A stretch of DNA of 64,000 nucleotides, from the NCBI GenBank assembly GCA_047967505.1, contig CM106541.1. One strand, written 5' to 3'. Under the pieces are notes generated by a model. It did no database searches. It worked only from the letters and a program-made list of their open reading frames with translations, and was not told the DNA's origin. The position numbers and the translations under genes are program-made. The DNA is from Dipteris shenzhenensis. Taxonomy: Eukaryota; Polypodiophyta; Polypodiopsida; Gleicheniales. This document shows positions 45,115 through 56,014 of this stretch, piece by piece (positions within the stretch are counted from its first letter, which is position 1; each line of letters starts with the position of its first letter).

Positions 45115-48100
45115 CTAGATTATGTACCTCAAAAAACACCTGTGGGCCGATAAGAGATAGCCAAGCCACTGAACCCAGGTCATATAGAAAGGTGTTGTAT
45201 GAAAGATGATGAAAATCCTGGCAACACCTTTCAAGATCGTCCTCGCCCGTCTACACTCCCAAAGGCAATGCTGTACTGACTCAACTGCCATGTGACAACG
45301 AGGGCAAGTCGGGTCAGCCCCGAATCTGGATCTCCACAAGTTCACTACAATCCCTCCATGAATAGAAAGCCAAAAGAAAAGAGTGATCTTTCTATTCCTG
45401 AGGGATTTCCAGAGCCTACGCCAAAAGTTCTTCCGCACAGCTGCGGAAATCTGAAAACTATCCCAATGTGGCGCTCTGGAGGGCCTTCAACCTCTACTGC
45501 TGAGCTGAAACCTCCGGGCATTTCTAACTATGTAGCAAAAGAAGGGAATGCTCTTCTCTCGGTGCCCCTCATCAATCCATTCCCACTCCCCTGGGTCCCA
45601 TTGCAAGAAACCAATAGAGGAACCACCATACAGCCACAGTCTCCAAGACCCCAGCACAAGGAGAATAGGATCAGGGTGGTCAAGATAGACTTTGTAAGCA
45701 GCATGTCATCTGTGTCAATCCACTCTGGCGGAATGGCTGCATGTATCTGCTGTATCCTGAGTGCACTCCCTCTGAGGTGGCCAACTGCATGTATCTGCTG
45801 ATAGTCTCTGATCCTCTGGAAGTCTCATAAAGTCCTGCCAAGCACCTACAGTAGAGACAGGTCCCCCCTCCCATCTAGACCACTGCATATAATGTGACAA
45901 TCCAAGTGGCTTGCCATGATGATCCAAAATCGAGTCATTCCACATGACTGGCTACCTTTGAATCTCTTCAGAGACGTGGGTGGAACTCTGCGAAGTGTGT
46001 TTCTGAAGCAGCCCCAAGCTTTCAGAATAGCAGCCATGAGAGGGGAAGGGGGGGATTTGAGATGGGCTGAAGTAAAGATCCAGCTGTTGCTGTCCAACCA
46101 ATCTCCCCCATGAGAAGGGGTGCAAGACTGAATGCTACGTGAGAAAAAATCCTTCCAGGGCTCCTGTCCAGGCATCAATCCACATACTACAAACTTGAAG
46201 AGCAAGGCCATACACTGCAAGCTCGGGTCAATAATATTGAGACCCCCTTCTCCTGTGGGGAGAATGAGGGTCTCCCAAGCCACGCTGGCTACAACATTTG
46301 AGGTGCCATCTAAATCGCTCCATAGGAAGATTCTGATAGGTCTCATGAGCTGAGCGATACAACCTCTAGATCTGCACCAACATGGGCAAACAAACCAAGC
46401 AGTGGCCAACAATACTTGGTTTACAACCACAACTCTGGATGCAAGGTCAAGTCTGGCTGAACTCCAAAAGATGAGTTTCCTCTTGATACTCTCCAACATG
46501 GGAGCGAACTGCTGTGCCGGAGAGATGCCCAACCCAACCTGACATCTCAGATATCTAACGGAGACTCCCCTCTGAATCCAAGTGAACCCTATGTCAATCC
46601 CCCAGACCGCAGGTCCTCATCATTGATCCAAAAGCCATTGGATTTCTTTCAATTAATGTGTGTACCTGCAGTCGCAATGCAAAACAAATCCAATGCTGTC
46701 CTGAATCAATTCAGTGTCTGTGGAGTGGCATCCAAAAATACAGCCGTGTCATCTGCCAACTCACTATCTAAGAGCTCATCCTCCCACCTTAGAGGAAGCC
46801 TGAGCCCTACGATTCCAGCTTGAGCTCTAATGTAATAGCTCATAGCCTCAGCCACAAAAAGGAATAAAAAGGGGGCTAGGGGGCATCTCTAACGGAGTGA
46901 TCTGGTAATCTCAAACCTGTCTCCCCTGACTGCACCAATAAGAACCTGGCTGTGGGCTGATCTATAGAGGGCTGACACCCCTCTGATCCATGCATATGAG
47001 AAGCCTAAACGAGTAAGTGTGCCCTCCAGAAAGCCCCAGTCTACCCAGTCATAAGCTTTCTCAAAGTCCAAGGGTAGAATGGCCAGCGTGTGGCCATTAT
47101 GCATGGCCCAATCCGAAGCCTCCCAAAATGAGAAGATGTTATCAAAGATGCTCCTCCCATGCACAAAACCCGTCTGCATATCATGGATAAGATCTGGTAG
47201 AAAGGGCTGCAGACGAAGGCTGATACCTTTAGCTAGGACTTTGTACAAGGTACCCAGCAAAGTAATCAGTCTCCACTGAGACACTAAATTCCTGCAACCC
47301 CCTTTCGGAATCAAATGAATGAGGCCCTCCGTAAGTGAGTCTGGCATCTCACCCGAGTGCCATACACGTTGAGGTAATGTGATCCCCAATCTGATCCCAA
47401 AAAGTAATAAAAAATAAGGGGGTTAAGTCCATCTGAACCAGAATACTTGCCCTTGTGAAGGGCAGAGAGAGCAGTCCTAAACTCTACGTTGGTGAAGGGT
47501 GCATCAAGTGAAACAGTCATATCCCCTATCACCAACCCAGGTAAGTATCGCCAAATAACCACTCTAGCATCATCTGTGGCCTGAGTGTCTGGATTTGCTG
47601 CAAGAAGGGAGGCATAGAAATCGGTGGCAACCTGCAAGATGGCATCTGGATGTGTCTAAAGAACTCTGCTTGAGTCAACAAGCTATGAGATGCTCTCCCT
47701 ACTATGTCTGGGGCCAAGAGTAGAGAAGAACTGTTGACCCTACCTCCCTTCTGTGTCAAAATGACTCTCTGGCGTGAAAGGCATACTCTGCTCTCTGATC
47801 TAAAAGTGACTATTGCTGAGCCCTTGCTACAGCAAGGCGCTCCTGAATCCAACCATCTGTAGGCCTCTTCTACTCCTCCCTCTGGAGGGCAGCCAACTAC
47901 TGTTGACCCTACCTCCCTTCTGTGTCAAAATGACTCTCTGGCGTGAAAGGCATACTCTGCTCTCTGATCTAAAAGTGACTATTGCTGAGCCCTTGCTACA
48001 GCAAGGCGCTCCTGAATCCAAGCATCTGTAGGCCTCTTCTACTCCTCCCTCTGGAGGGCAGCCAACTACTGGCAGATACGTATCTCACGCCTGAGGATCT

Positions 48101-48700
48101 CACCCCTTCTGATACGAGCAACTGAAAGATAAAAGTCACTGATATTAGAGATAAGTCTGAAGGAGAAAGCTCCCATCCTACAAATGAGATACCCTGGTCC
48201 TCAACACTGTCTCTGTAAGGCCCTCCTCTGAATAGAAAGAATCTAGAATCCTAACATTGGAAGAGAGACGCCTCACACAGAAATCTGAGACCATCAAAAC
48301 CACTGGAAAATGATCCGAAGTGGACACCCCAGCTGCAATCCCAGCTGCAATGCAAACAGTACCACCTCTGTCAAGAGCCCAATCATCCACATAAAATATG
48401 TCAGTCCGTGCATGTATAGGCATCTGCAATCTCCTGTTCGACCAAGAAAAAATGAGAGAATGTGGCTGAGTGTGAAAAGCATCATCATGCCAAGCATCCC
48501 TACCACTATACTGAAAAAGGAAGGCATCCCACGCTGCTCTCTCTAGGGAGTGAATGCCACCTTCCCTACCACCCCTTTTGTTTGAGGGCATTTCAACCAT
48601 GTTAAAATCGCCCCCTATAATCCAAGCATCTGCAATATGTGACCAAGAGAGTTCCTTCCTTCCAAAAAAGAACACGATCCCCTCTAGAGTTGGGTGCATA
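45115..48700 (-). pseudogene. LINE G ORF2 (APE-RT-zinc knuckle)
   Basis: Reading minus: endonuclease with WIIGGDFNMVEM (about 48620) and VSTSDHFPVVLM (near 48320); RT with IHLIPKGGC, SQWRLITLLGTLYKVLAKGI, GFVHGRSIFDN and LDFEKAYD (47390-46890); the thumb region AWFVCPCW and WETLILPTGEGGLNIIDPS (46532-45846); and the knuckle CPRCHMAVESVQHCLWEC (about 45310-45260). Motif C lies in a damaged stretch around 46760. A 169-bp tandem duplication interrupts the part between APE and RT. Confidence 0.82.
47732..48069. repeat. 169-bp tandem duplication inside LINE G
   Basis: 47732-47900 and 47901-48069 are nearly identical; I see a single difference (aaccatctg versus aagcatctg). The near identity contrasts with the heavy decay of the surrounding LINE, so the duplication is much younger than the insertion. 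The unit includes the inverted repeat ccttgctacagcaagg. Confidence 0.92.
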
Positions 48701-48879
48701 AAGGTTTAAGAGACCAACCTTATGCCTATCAATCAGAAGTATAATCCACTGAGCTCTGGAAGAGAGGAGGAGGCCGGATGAAAGATCCTACCTGACTTGG
48801 TAGCGGAGAAAGCCCTCTCCTGCGAAAAATTCCTCCTATCAAGAGGAGGGAAGTCAACTGGGGAAAGCACACCCCCCCC

Positions 48880-50200
48880 TAATGAGGGGGAAACTCTGTC
48901 CTGGAAGATGTGCTCCCCAAGCGTGGAGGGTACAAACTCCCCCTCTGCCTCAAACTCAGCCAAGTCTGACAGAACTGAAAATGAAATCCTACGAAGTACC
49001 TATGGTGCAGGAGTGCCAAGAAGTACCTCTCGTGTAGGAGTGCAAAGGAGCCCTGCGGCGGAAAAAGAGTGGAACCAATAACCCCCTTACCTCTATCAGG
49101 TGTAGACAGATGTGGCCACAACTGCATGACCTCAGCCACAATTTTGTCATTGTTTTCAAGTAAAGCACGGGTCTCTGTAGAAAGGTTCTCCCTAGATGAG
49201 CACTCCTATATCTGAACAGGGTCAGGAGCAGTCTCATCTGCACATGGAACCAGGACAAGGATGTCTCCTGCCTGAAAAGACGTGTCCGCGGCCCCGTGAG
49301 TGGTAGCCTGAGGTACTGGCTCACCAACTCTGACAGGCACCCAATGGGGAACGACCGAAGTAGGACGTGCTGACTGTCCTGTCCGCGCTGTAGAAGTACC
49401 AGGACGAGAGACTGATGGTCCTGGCTATGAAGTCAAAGGTTTAGCAACACGTGAGGTGGTAGGAACTGGTCATGAAGAAGGTCCAGGTCGGGTGAATCTA
49501 TGAGGTGCACCCGTGGATCTTTTTGGTCTTTTCTTTTTCCTTGGGCAATCTCTAGCAAAGTGCCCAAGGGTCCTGCAAATCCTACACTGATCATGTCTCC
49601 TTGCAATCTCGACTCTTTGTCTGAAGAAGGAGCCATCTGGATGCTGAAGCATAATGTGGTCATCCGAGATGTTAGGGTCAGAGACAATGACCCTAACACG
49701 CGGTACCCCATCAGACCTGACTACCTCTGCTGCTGAAGTGGGCATCTCAGGGAGAAAAGGGATCTCAGTACCACTCCAAAGGCGGCTCCAATGGAATGTA
49801 GCAGTCAATAATACAACTGAGAAAGGCCTAGAAATCTGATGAAGAGTGACGTCGTCCAACTGTCTTCCTTGACAAGATCAAACCCCAGTGAAAAAGGGGT
49901 CAAAAAAATCCTCATGGAGCTCAGTGCTAGCAAACTAGCCTAAAGCAATGTACGTGCTACCTCCGAGGAGTCAAAAACAATCTGGAAGAAACCTCGCCCA
50001 AGCAGACGAACATCTGAGAAGTCCCCTGCGAGGTCTCTAGGTAGAGCGGCGAGCATCTAGTCCCTGGCCTGTAACTTGGAAGGGTGGGACTCATGGATGC
50101 GAGCAAAGAACGAAGTCGAGCTCTCCTGCTCTGTATCTTTTTTGAGCTGCTGCAACTCGTCTTTTGAGAAAATGATGGTTTTTGCGGCTGGTGGAAGTGG
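48880..50200 (-). pseudogene. LINE G ORF1
   Basis: The minus strand gives a domain with ALPRDLAGDFSDVRLLGRGF (about 50060-50000), continuing through stops to a DUF4283-type C-terminal part, GVPRVRVIVSDP, and the CCHC knuckle CRICRTLGHFARDC at about 49600-49559. A basic Lys/Arg tail and a low-complexity Pro/Ser tail follow. Several in-frame TAG/TGA codons. Confidence 0.7.
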
Positions 50201-50703
50201 GCGAGGATTGGCTGAAGGCAAGGCCATTGTCAATCAGGGTGGAAGGGCCGACGTGAACACAATTGAACTCCGTCGGACTAAAATGCTGCAAGGAAGGAGA
50301 AGGAAGAGGCTGAAGGGAGGAGACAGGAAGGGATAGAGCTGAAGTAGGCAGGGAGCTGAGGGGAGGAAAAGGGCTGAAAGAGGAAGGAGGGGTGAGGATA
50401 GGGGCGGGGGAAAGGGGGTGGGTGGAAGAGGGGCTGAAGGGGGCGGGGATAGAGGAGAGGAGAAGTGGCTGAGGGTAGAGGAGAGAGTAGGAGGGGGTAG
50501 GGGCTGAGAGAGGGGGGGCTGTAGAGGGCGGAGAAGAGGCGGGGTGAGGGGGCTGTAGAGGGCAGAATAAAGGCAGGGTAGGGGCGGGGGTAGGATCTTT
50601 TCCTCCCAACATTGTGCAGATGATTGAGGTAGCAGAGGAGGGTTTTCGTTTGACGCACATCATTGGCTTTCTACCTGGTAGAGGCCAATAGTTACGTGAT
50701 TGG

Positions 50704-51435
50704 GTGTACACCAGCATGGCCTCATTGGGTGTCTCAGTTACGGTTTTCCAATTGCTTGGCAGAGGGTACTTTTCTTTTGGCCTTCAGTCTCCAGAACAGG
50801 CTCAAAGAGTACTTATGAGCTCACCGATTCAGTTTCAGAGCAGAGTCATCCATTTGTTGCCTTGGCGGAAGCACTTCAGTTCTACTTCCCCGGGACCGTG
50901 CCAGGTCTCTTTTTGGATGCTTTTCCCTAGGCTTCCTGATGAGGTCAGCTCTTGTCGCAGAGCTGTGGAGCATATGGCTAGTGTGGTAGGTACAGTCATC
51001 CCATCAGATGCTAGAGTTTCCTATGCTCAGTCACTTGCTAGTACAGGTGTTACGAGGGTCAGACTCACTTCAGAGTTCCCCCCTCCTCGACCTTTGCCTA
51101 CTTTGATTTCGTACTCCACGGGAGATGGGGTCTAGATGCAGCAGAGGGTTTTGTATGAGGGTCTTCCTGATCAGTGTCTTTTCTATCGGAAGAGAGGTCA
51201 CTTTATTAGGGATTGCCCCAGTCGTCGGCCTCGATCAGAGACTCCGGATCCACCTCATCCTATGAGTGACCCACAGCCTCCAGGGGTCTCTGAGCCTGCT
51301 TCGACTCATTCAGCAGAGCGAGATGAGACTCCTTCGGGGGAGCCTCCAGTGGACTCAGAGGACTTGGAGGTGCCTCCAGCGGAACAGCTTTCACGGAGAG
51401 CTCCGAGGAGACGGAGACAGAGGGAGAGTCAGTAG
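50704..51435 (+). pseudogene. LINE F ORF1 (DUF4283-like plus CCHC knuckle)
   Basis: VYTSMASLGVSVTVFQLLGR opens the DUF4283-like domain, followed by GYFSFGLQSPEQAQ and LPWRKHFSSTS. A TAG at 51133-51135 interrupts just before the knuckle, which reads CLFYRKRGHFIRDC, its second Cys changed to Tyr, the same loss as in LINE B. An acidic Pro/Glu-rich tail ends RRRRQRESQ at TAG 51433-51435. In other frames similar tail repeats continue to 51571 and 52700. Confidence 0.8.
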
Positions 51436-51571
51436 TACAAGCAGCCCCAGGTATCTCACAGATGGCAGAGAGTTGAGACACATGTGTAGGAGACCCCGGA
51501 AAGGGGAGATGCAGAGGACCATCCGCAGGCAGGTCTTGACACTATGTAGGAGATGGTAGCTCAGGGAGTCG

Positions 51572-52590
51572 GATGCGTCAATTTTACGAGCAAAAACCTA
51601 TGAGCAGGTTTATCCGAGCGTGTTTTTCAAGAGATTTTTAAAAATGTTTTTCTTTAGGAAACATGGTTTTTACACTTTTATTTTCACTAGAACTAGATCC
51701 CTTTATCATAAAAATATACAGACTAGTCACTCATTCATTTTTACACAACATAATTTTCTTATTTAGAGACATCCCTTTGTACCCCTGTTATTACCTTAAA
51801 AAAGTGTTGATTCCTTTAAGAAACATTCCTCATAATCACTCTCAATGTAATAATACTATGCATATATAATTACTTATTAACACATTTATATCATATGGCA
51901 ATATCTTTTTAGTGTTTTTATAGCATATTTATGGACATGTTTCTAAAGAAGTTTAAATTACTATAAATAAGTAATAACTTGGGCTTATATATCACTCTCA
52001 TAAAATACATGTAATATTTAATACTATATATGAAAGATTTTCCAAAATATAACTTCGTAGATGTGCTCCAATGGGGTGTTCCGATCAATTTGAGTGGTTG
52101 AATGACTATATTTGGACATTGGATATGAAAGTTATGTCACTTTTAAAAGTGTTGTCCAAGGTAGTTTCGCCAGCGAAACTACCTTGGGAGACTTGCTTCA
52201 AAGGGGTTTCGCTGGCGAAACTACCTGGATGGCTTGCTTCAATGAGTTTTCTTTGAAGAAACTCTTTCATGAAGATAGGTTGAGAGAGGGTTTTCAATGT
52301 CAACCCCTATTAAGTAAAAGTTGTAAGAAGGATCATAACGGAATTTTCATAGAGAAGTCTACTCTACATGTGGGTTTCTTCAAAAGCCATCCCATTATGC
52401 TCTCACCATTCCTACAGATTCACCTAAAGATTTTTGTATAAAATAGGCATTGCTATAATACTTTGCATATTTCTAAGTGAAACTATGTTTTCTTCTGATC
52501 GATTTTTGCCATATTTATGCATAGTTGGAAGCTTTTTTTTTCCTTCGCTCGGACGCTCGGAAGATTTCGCTCAGAAAATGCTCGTCCCCC
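51572..52590. mobile_element. Small TIR DNA transposon, non-autonomous
   Basis: tcagggagtcg is present on both sides (51561-51571 and 52591-52601), and removing the insert with one repeat rejoins LINE F ORF1 cleanly. The ends are imperfect inverted repeats: gatgcgtcaattttacgagc on the left against the complement of the right end, gacgagcattttctgagcg. The 1,019-bp interior is AT-rich and noncoding. A 10-11 bp duplication with degenerate TIRs suggests a Mutator-like (MULE) element, but superfamily assignment is tentative. Confidence 0.68.
52156..52226. repeat. Perfect hairpin plus third arm
   Basis: ccaaggtagtttcgc, two bases, then its exact complement (15-bp stem, about 52157-52188), followed by a second hairpin gtttcgc-tg-gcgaaac with the same sequence at about 52206-52222. 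It lies near the middle of the DNA transposon. Confidence 0.9.
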
Positions 52591-52834
52591 TCAGGGAGTC
52601 GAGACACACGTGCAGGAGACCCCGGAAAGGGAAGATGCGGAGGACCATCTGCAGGTAGGCCTTCACACTGTGCAGGAGACAGTAGCTCAGGATTTGATGA
52701 CTCTTGACACTACTACCTCGAAGGTTCAGATTTTGTTACTGAGATAGTTATCCAGCAGGAGACTGCTCAAGCTGCAGTTACGGTGACGGATGCCTCTTCC
52801 CAGCAGTCCATTGAGAGAGTGGTATTTCACGACA

Positions 52835-55447
52835 CAGGTCAGCCTCGATTTTGAGAAGGCTTATGACAGGGTGGACTGGGGTTTCTTGGAGGGCACTATG
52901 AGGAGGCTAGGCTTCAGTGATAGATGGAGCTTATGGGTCTCCTCACTTTACTCTCACTCCTCTAGCAGGATGGTGGTCTGTGGAGGCAGAGGACCGGCTT
53001 TTCAGCTATCCATATCGGTACGACAGGGATGCCCGCTTGCACCTTACCTTTTTCTTTTTGTAGCGGAGGCTATGGGATACTTTATGCAGGCTACCAGTCA
53101 TGGAACTTTGGGCCTTCATCTGCCTATCCGGCAGGAGCAGGAGCAGGAGCAGGAGCTTTTGGACACTGAGTTTGCTGATGACACGGCACTGATAGTCAGA
53201 GGAGATGCATATAGTCTTGCTACTGCTGCGAATTCAATTGACAAGTTTTGCCTAGCCTCAGGGGGACTTGTCAATTGGAACAAATCAAAAGGCATATGGG
53301 CTGGAGCTCAGCAGGATACCCCAGCATGGGGAGGAGACAGAGGCTTTGTATGGATACCCAGAGGCACCTCCACGAGATATCTAGGCTTCCAGGTTGGCAT
53401 TGAGGTGTCCCCGATGCAACAATTTGCCCTAGTTTTTGAGAGTATCCGGAGAAAGCTAGCCTACTGGAGTAAGGCTAGACTTTCTTTGGTCGGAAGAGCA
53501 CTGGTACTCAACCAGGTTCTACTAGCGACTATGTCGTATGTTGTGTCATGTTGGTGCTTTCATGCTGACTCGATCCGTCAGGTGAGGAGATTGCTTCGGA
53601 ACTTTCTGTGGAGTGGTGGTGATGGTTCTGAGGACACTAGGGCCAGAGTTTCATGGGATACTATCACTTTACCCTTCTCGCAGGGAGGACTTGGGGTTCT
53701 TGATCCGGAGATGCAGAGCAGAGCCCTTTTAGTCAAATTTCTTCTTAGAGGTTTGACTCCAGTAGATCAGCCGTGGAAGCAGTTCCTACTGCATGGGATT
53801 CACCAGTGCACCGCCAGAGCAGCAGGTCAGTGGGCAGGTAGGGTCAGTTGGATCTTCCTGACCGACCGGCATTCTCAGCCTTCCTCACCACTTGTGAAAA
53901 GGCTTATTCAGATATGAGATCATTTTCGACAGCACCTCATCAGAGCAGTTCGCTCCTCCAGAGAGGAAATTGCTAGACAGCCACTTTACCATAACCCCCT
54001 GGTTCGGTACCAGGGATCTTCCCCTAGTACAAAACTTAGGACTCCCTTGGCCAGATGGCATGCTCAGGGGGTTGTGATAGTCAGAGATTGGTTGAGGGGA
54101 GGTGTGGAGATGTCAGAGGAGGTGATCAGAGATAGACATGGGCCACTTGGACAGATTGTTGCCACCAGATTACTGATCATGAGAGCTATTCCTCAGGAGT
54201 GGAGGGATATACTTACAGATCCAACCTATGTTCATCCCATCTCTACTTGGTCAGGTTGTTTTAGTGAGGCTGGGCTATGCATTGGAGTTCGTTTAGGACC
54301 GGCACCGTTTATTTATTTTGAGACGGACTCCTCTCACAGATTGTATCCCACTCAGCCCCTGGATCGACAGGAGCTCCTTTGGCAGAGAGTCAGGGTCATT
54401 GGTTGCCTGGGTAAGGAAATTGGGCCACAGATCCTTCCAGGTTGATCATTGCAGAGGATACTAGATGGAGACTTTGGATTTTTCAGGGTCGACCTCTTGC
54501 GGAGCTTCACTGGGACCCAGGTGAGTGGGCATGGCCTGCTCCGATGGCAGGCGTTCGTCCTCTTTCATTTTTCCAGTACTCGACGAGGGCAGGTTACAAG
54601 CTTCAGCAGAGAGACTCTCATCACCTACCATCTGCTTCCCAGCATTGGCACGCACAGGGATTTACTGCAGAGCTACTGGACCCACTTTTGGGGCATCAGT
54701 AGAGCCAGGAAAGTCTCCTACTTTCTTTGGCTCACTATACATAGGGGCATACCTATGGGTACTTGGCTTCAGCAGATGGGTAGACCCTCCTTGTGTATGC
54801 GTTGTCAACTTGCAGAGGAATCTAGCAAGCATTGTTTATGGAGTTGCACCAGCTCTAGAGTGGTATGGACAGGTATCTTCAGGTTGTTCTCATATGTTAC
54901 ATCTGAGTCCTTTCTGATGACTTGGGGCACTGCCCTTTGGGGGAGAGGATCTGGAGCCTTTACTCTCTTTAAGTCAGAGCCAAGAGACCACGGTTTCTTC
55001 ATGCAGTGTCACCAAAGACGGGGTCCCACAGAGGCCAGCATCATGCAGCCGCAGGATTTACTTTTGGTACCGGTACCAGCTCAGGATTCCATGCCTACTT
55101 CAGCTGCAGGGTCAGCCTGGGAGGTGATTTCCAGCATTACCCTATGGCGGATATGGTGTTCGCGATGTTCTTTTGTCCTTGGGGGCCATTTATGCACGGA
55201 GGCTGACACTCTCACTTCCATTTGGGCGGAGATTATCTTCACTCTCAGGAGTCAATGGGAGCGGTGTACAAGCACCTCTTTGGCAACTCGTGGGAGACTT
55301 ATATCCTTCATGAGGACATGGGACTTCTCATTATTTTTTCATTTGACCCCTTTTGGGATGTCGTGGCATTTTAGACCACCTCCATGGCTTTTTTGCCAAA
55401 TTGTTGAGGCTAGGGATAGAGTACTTTCTCTCCCACCTGTTGTATGA
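52835..55447 (+). pseudogene. LINE F ORF2, C-terminal half
   Basis: Begins in motif A (SLDFEKAYDRVDWGFLEGTM), then motif B SVRQGCPLAPYLFLFVAEAM, motif C EFADDTALIV (about 53168), the thumb GGLVNWNKSKGI and RYLGFQVGIEVSP, then NQVLLATMSYVVSCWCF and GGLGVLDPE. Broken by TGA 53915-53917 and later stops and shifts; the knuckle CMRCQLAEESSKHCLWSC is in a third frame near 54800. The homologous order matches LINE G. Confidence 0.85.
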
Positions 55448-55845
55448 TTTGTTTTGAATGGAATATATCACTCTTTTATTTAAATATATTGATCTTCTGA
55501 CAACAAATAGAGAATAAAGGTACTTCTAAATGACTCAATCCTACAGAAAATACATGAAGCTGCAAACCCACTATGACAAAATTAATATGTGCACTTATGT
55601 CAAAGGATGCATAGATCATGATGCCTAAAAATAGTATTGTGTTTTAAAGTTACCTGCATCCCTTTGATTTTTGCAAATTGGAATTGTTTAACGACAACCT
55701 CTCTCAACATAAAGTTGGAACTTATGGGCTTCACCCATTTTTCTTCCAAATTGTCAGATATTTCGTTTCACAATTGCCTTATTTTCGATGACTTGCTACC
55801 ATGCATAAGACCAGTCAGAGTTTTTCTGCAGTATAAAAAGCCTAC
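55448..55845. other. Intron sequence, nothing recognised
   Basis: AT-rich sequence between the end of LINE F and exon 2 of the minus-strand gene. Confidence 0.5.
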
Positions 55846-56014
55846 CTTGGTGGCGCTGATTATAAAATGCAACTTTGAAAAGTCTGCTGTTTGCATCCAC
55901 TTCGCTGCCCTTGTGAATGATTTAGCTGCCTCTGCAGCCCTTGCCATTATCAAGTTCACTTCAAGCATTCCTAAAATCAGTGGTATCAATGTAATGCTGC
56001 CCACCAAATCCAGC
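55846..56014 (-). CDS. Cyclase-like membrane protein, exon 2 (S3-S4-like)
   Basis: 169 bp. Acceptor ttgcag, first base completing the TG/G Trp codon left by exon 1; donor AAG/gtaggc. It encodes LDLVGSITLIPLIL then NLIMARAAEAAKSFTRAAKW. An S3-like segment (DLVGSITLIP) followed by an amphipathic stretch with regularly spaced Arg/Lys among small residues matches the ARAxRAARxx type S4-like helix of algal and protist cyclases and channels. The phase match on both sides is strong support. Confidence 0.85.

Larger units (their letters stand above)
45000..50612 (-). mobile_element. Family-2 LINE G, decayed, minus strand
   Basis: Reading minus: a Pro-rich leader (50612-50100), ORF1 with a CCHC knuckle, APE, RT and C-terminal knuckle, all in broken frames. 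RT motif wording (LDFEKAYDWVDWGFLEGTL, GFVHGRSIFDN) is that of ordinary plant L1 elements and matches LINE F. The exact 3' end is unclear. Confidence 0.8.
50613..55447 (+). mobile_element. Family-2 LINE F, internally deleted, plus strand
   Basis: Head-to-head with LINE G. It has ORF1, then joins directly to the middle of RT near 52835, so the endonuclease and RT N-terminal half are gone. The C-terminal half of ORF2 runs to 55447. ORF1's tail is split by a DNA transposon at 51572-52590. Confidence 0.82.
25275..55845 (-). other. 30.6-kb intron of the cyclase-like gene
   Basis: Bounded by a donor (AAG/gtaggc at 55845) and an acceptor (gaatccag at 25275) of matching phase on the minus strand. 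It is filled with the family-1 and family-2 LINE copies listed below. I cannot exclude a very small extra exon within it, but none is needed to keep the frame. Confidence 0.75.

Noticed and set aside
50091-50717. Minus-strand Pro/Ser-rich frame of about 200 codons
   Set aside because: Low-complexity leader of LINE G overlapping the start of LINE F; not an independent gene.
52112-52441. Open frames inside the small DNA transposon
   Set aside because: They read through the hairpin and show no transposase features.
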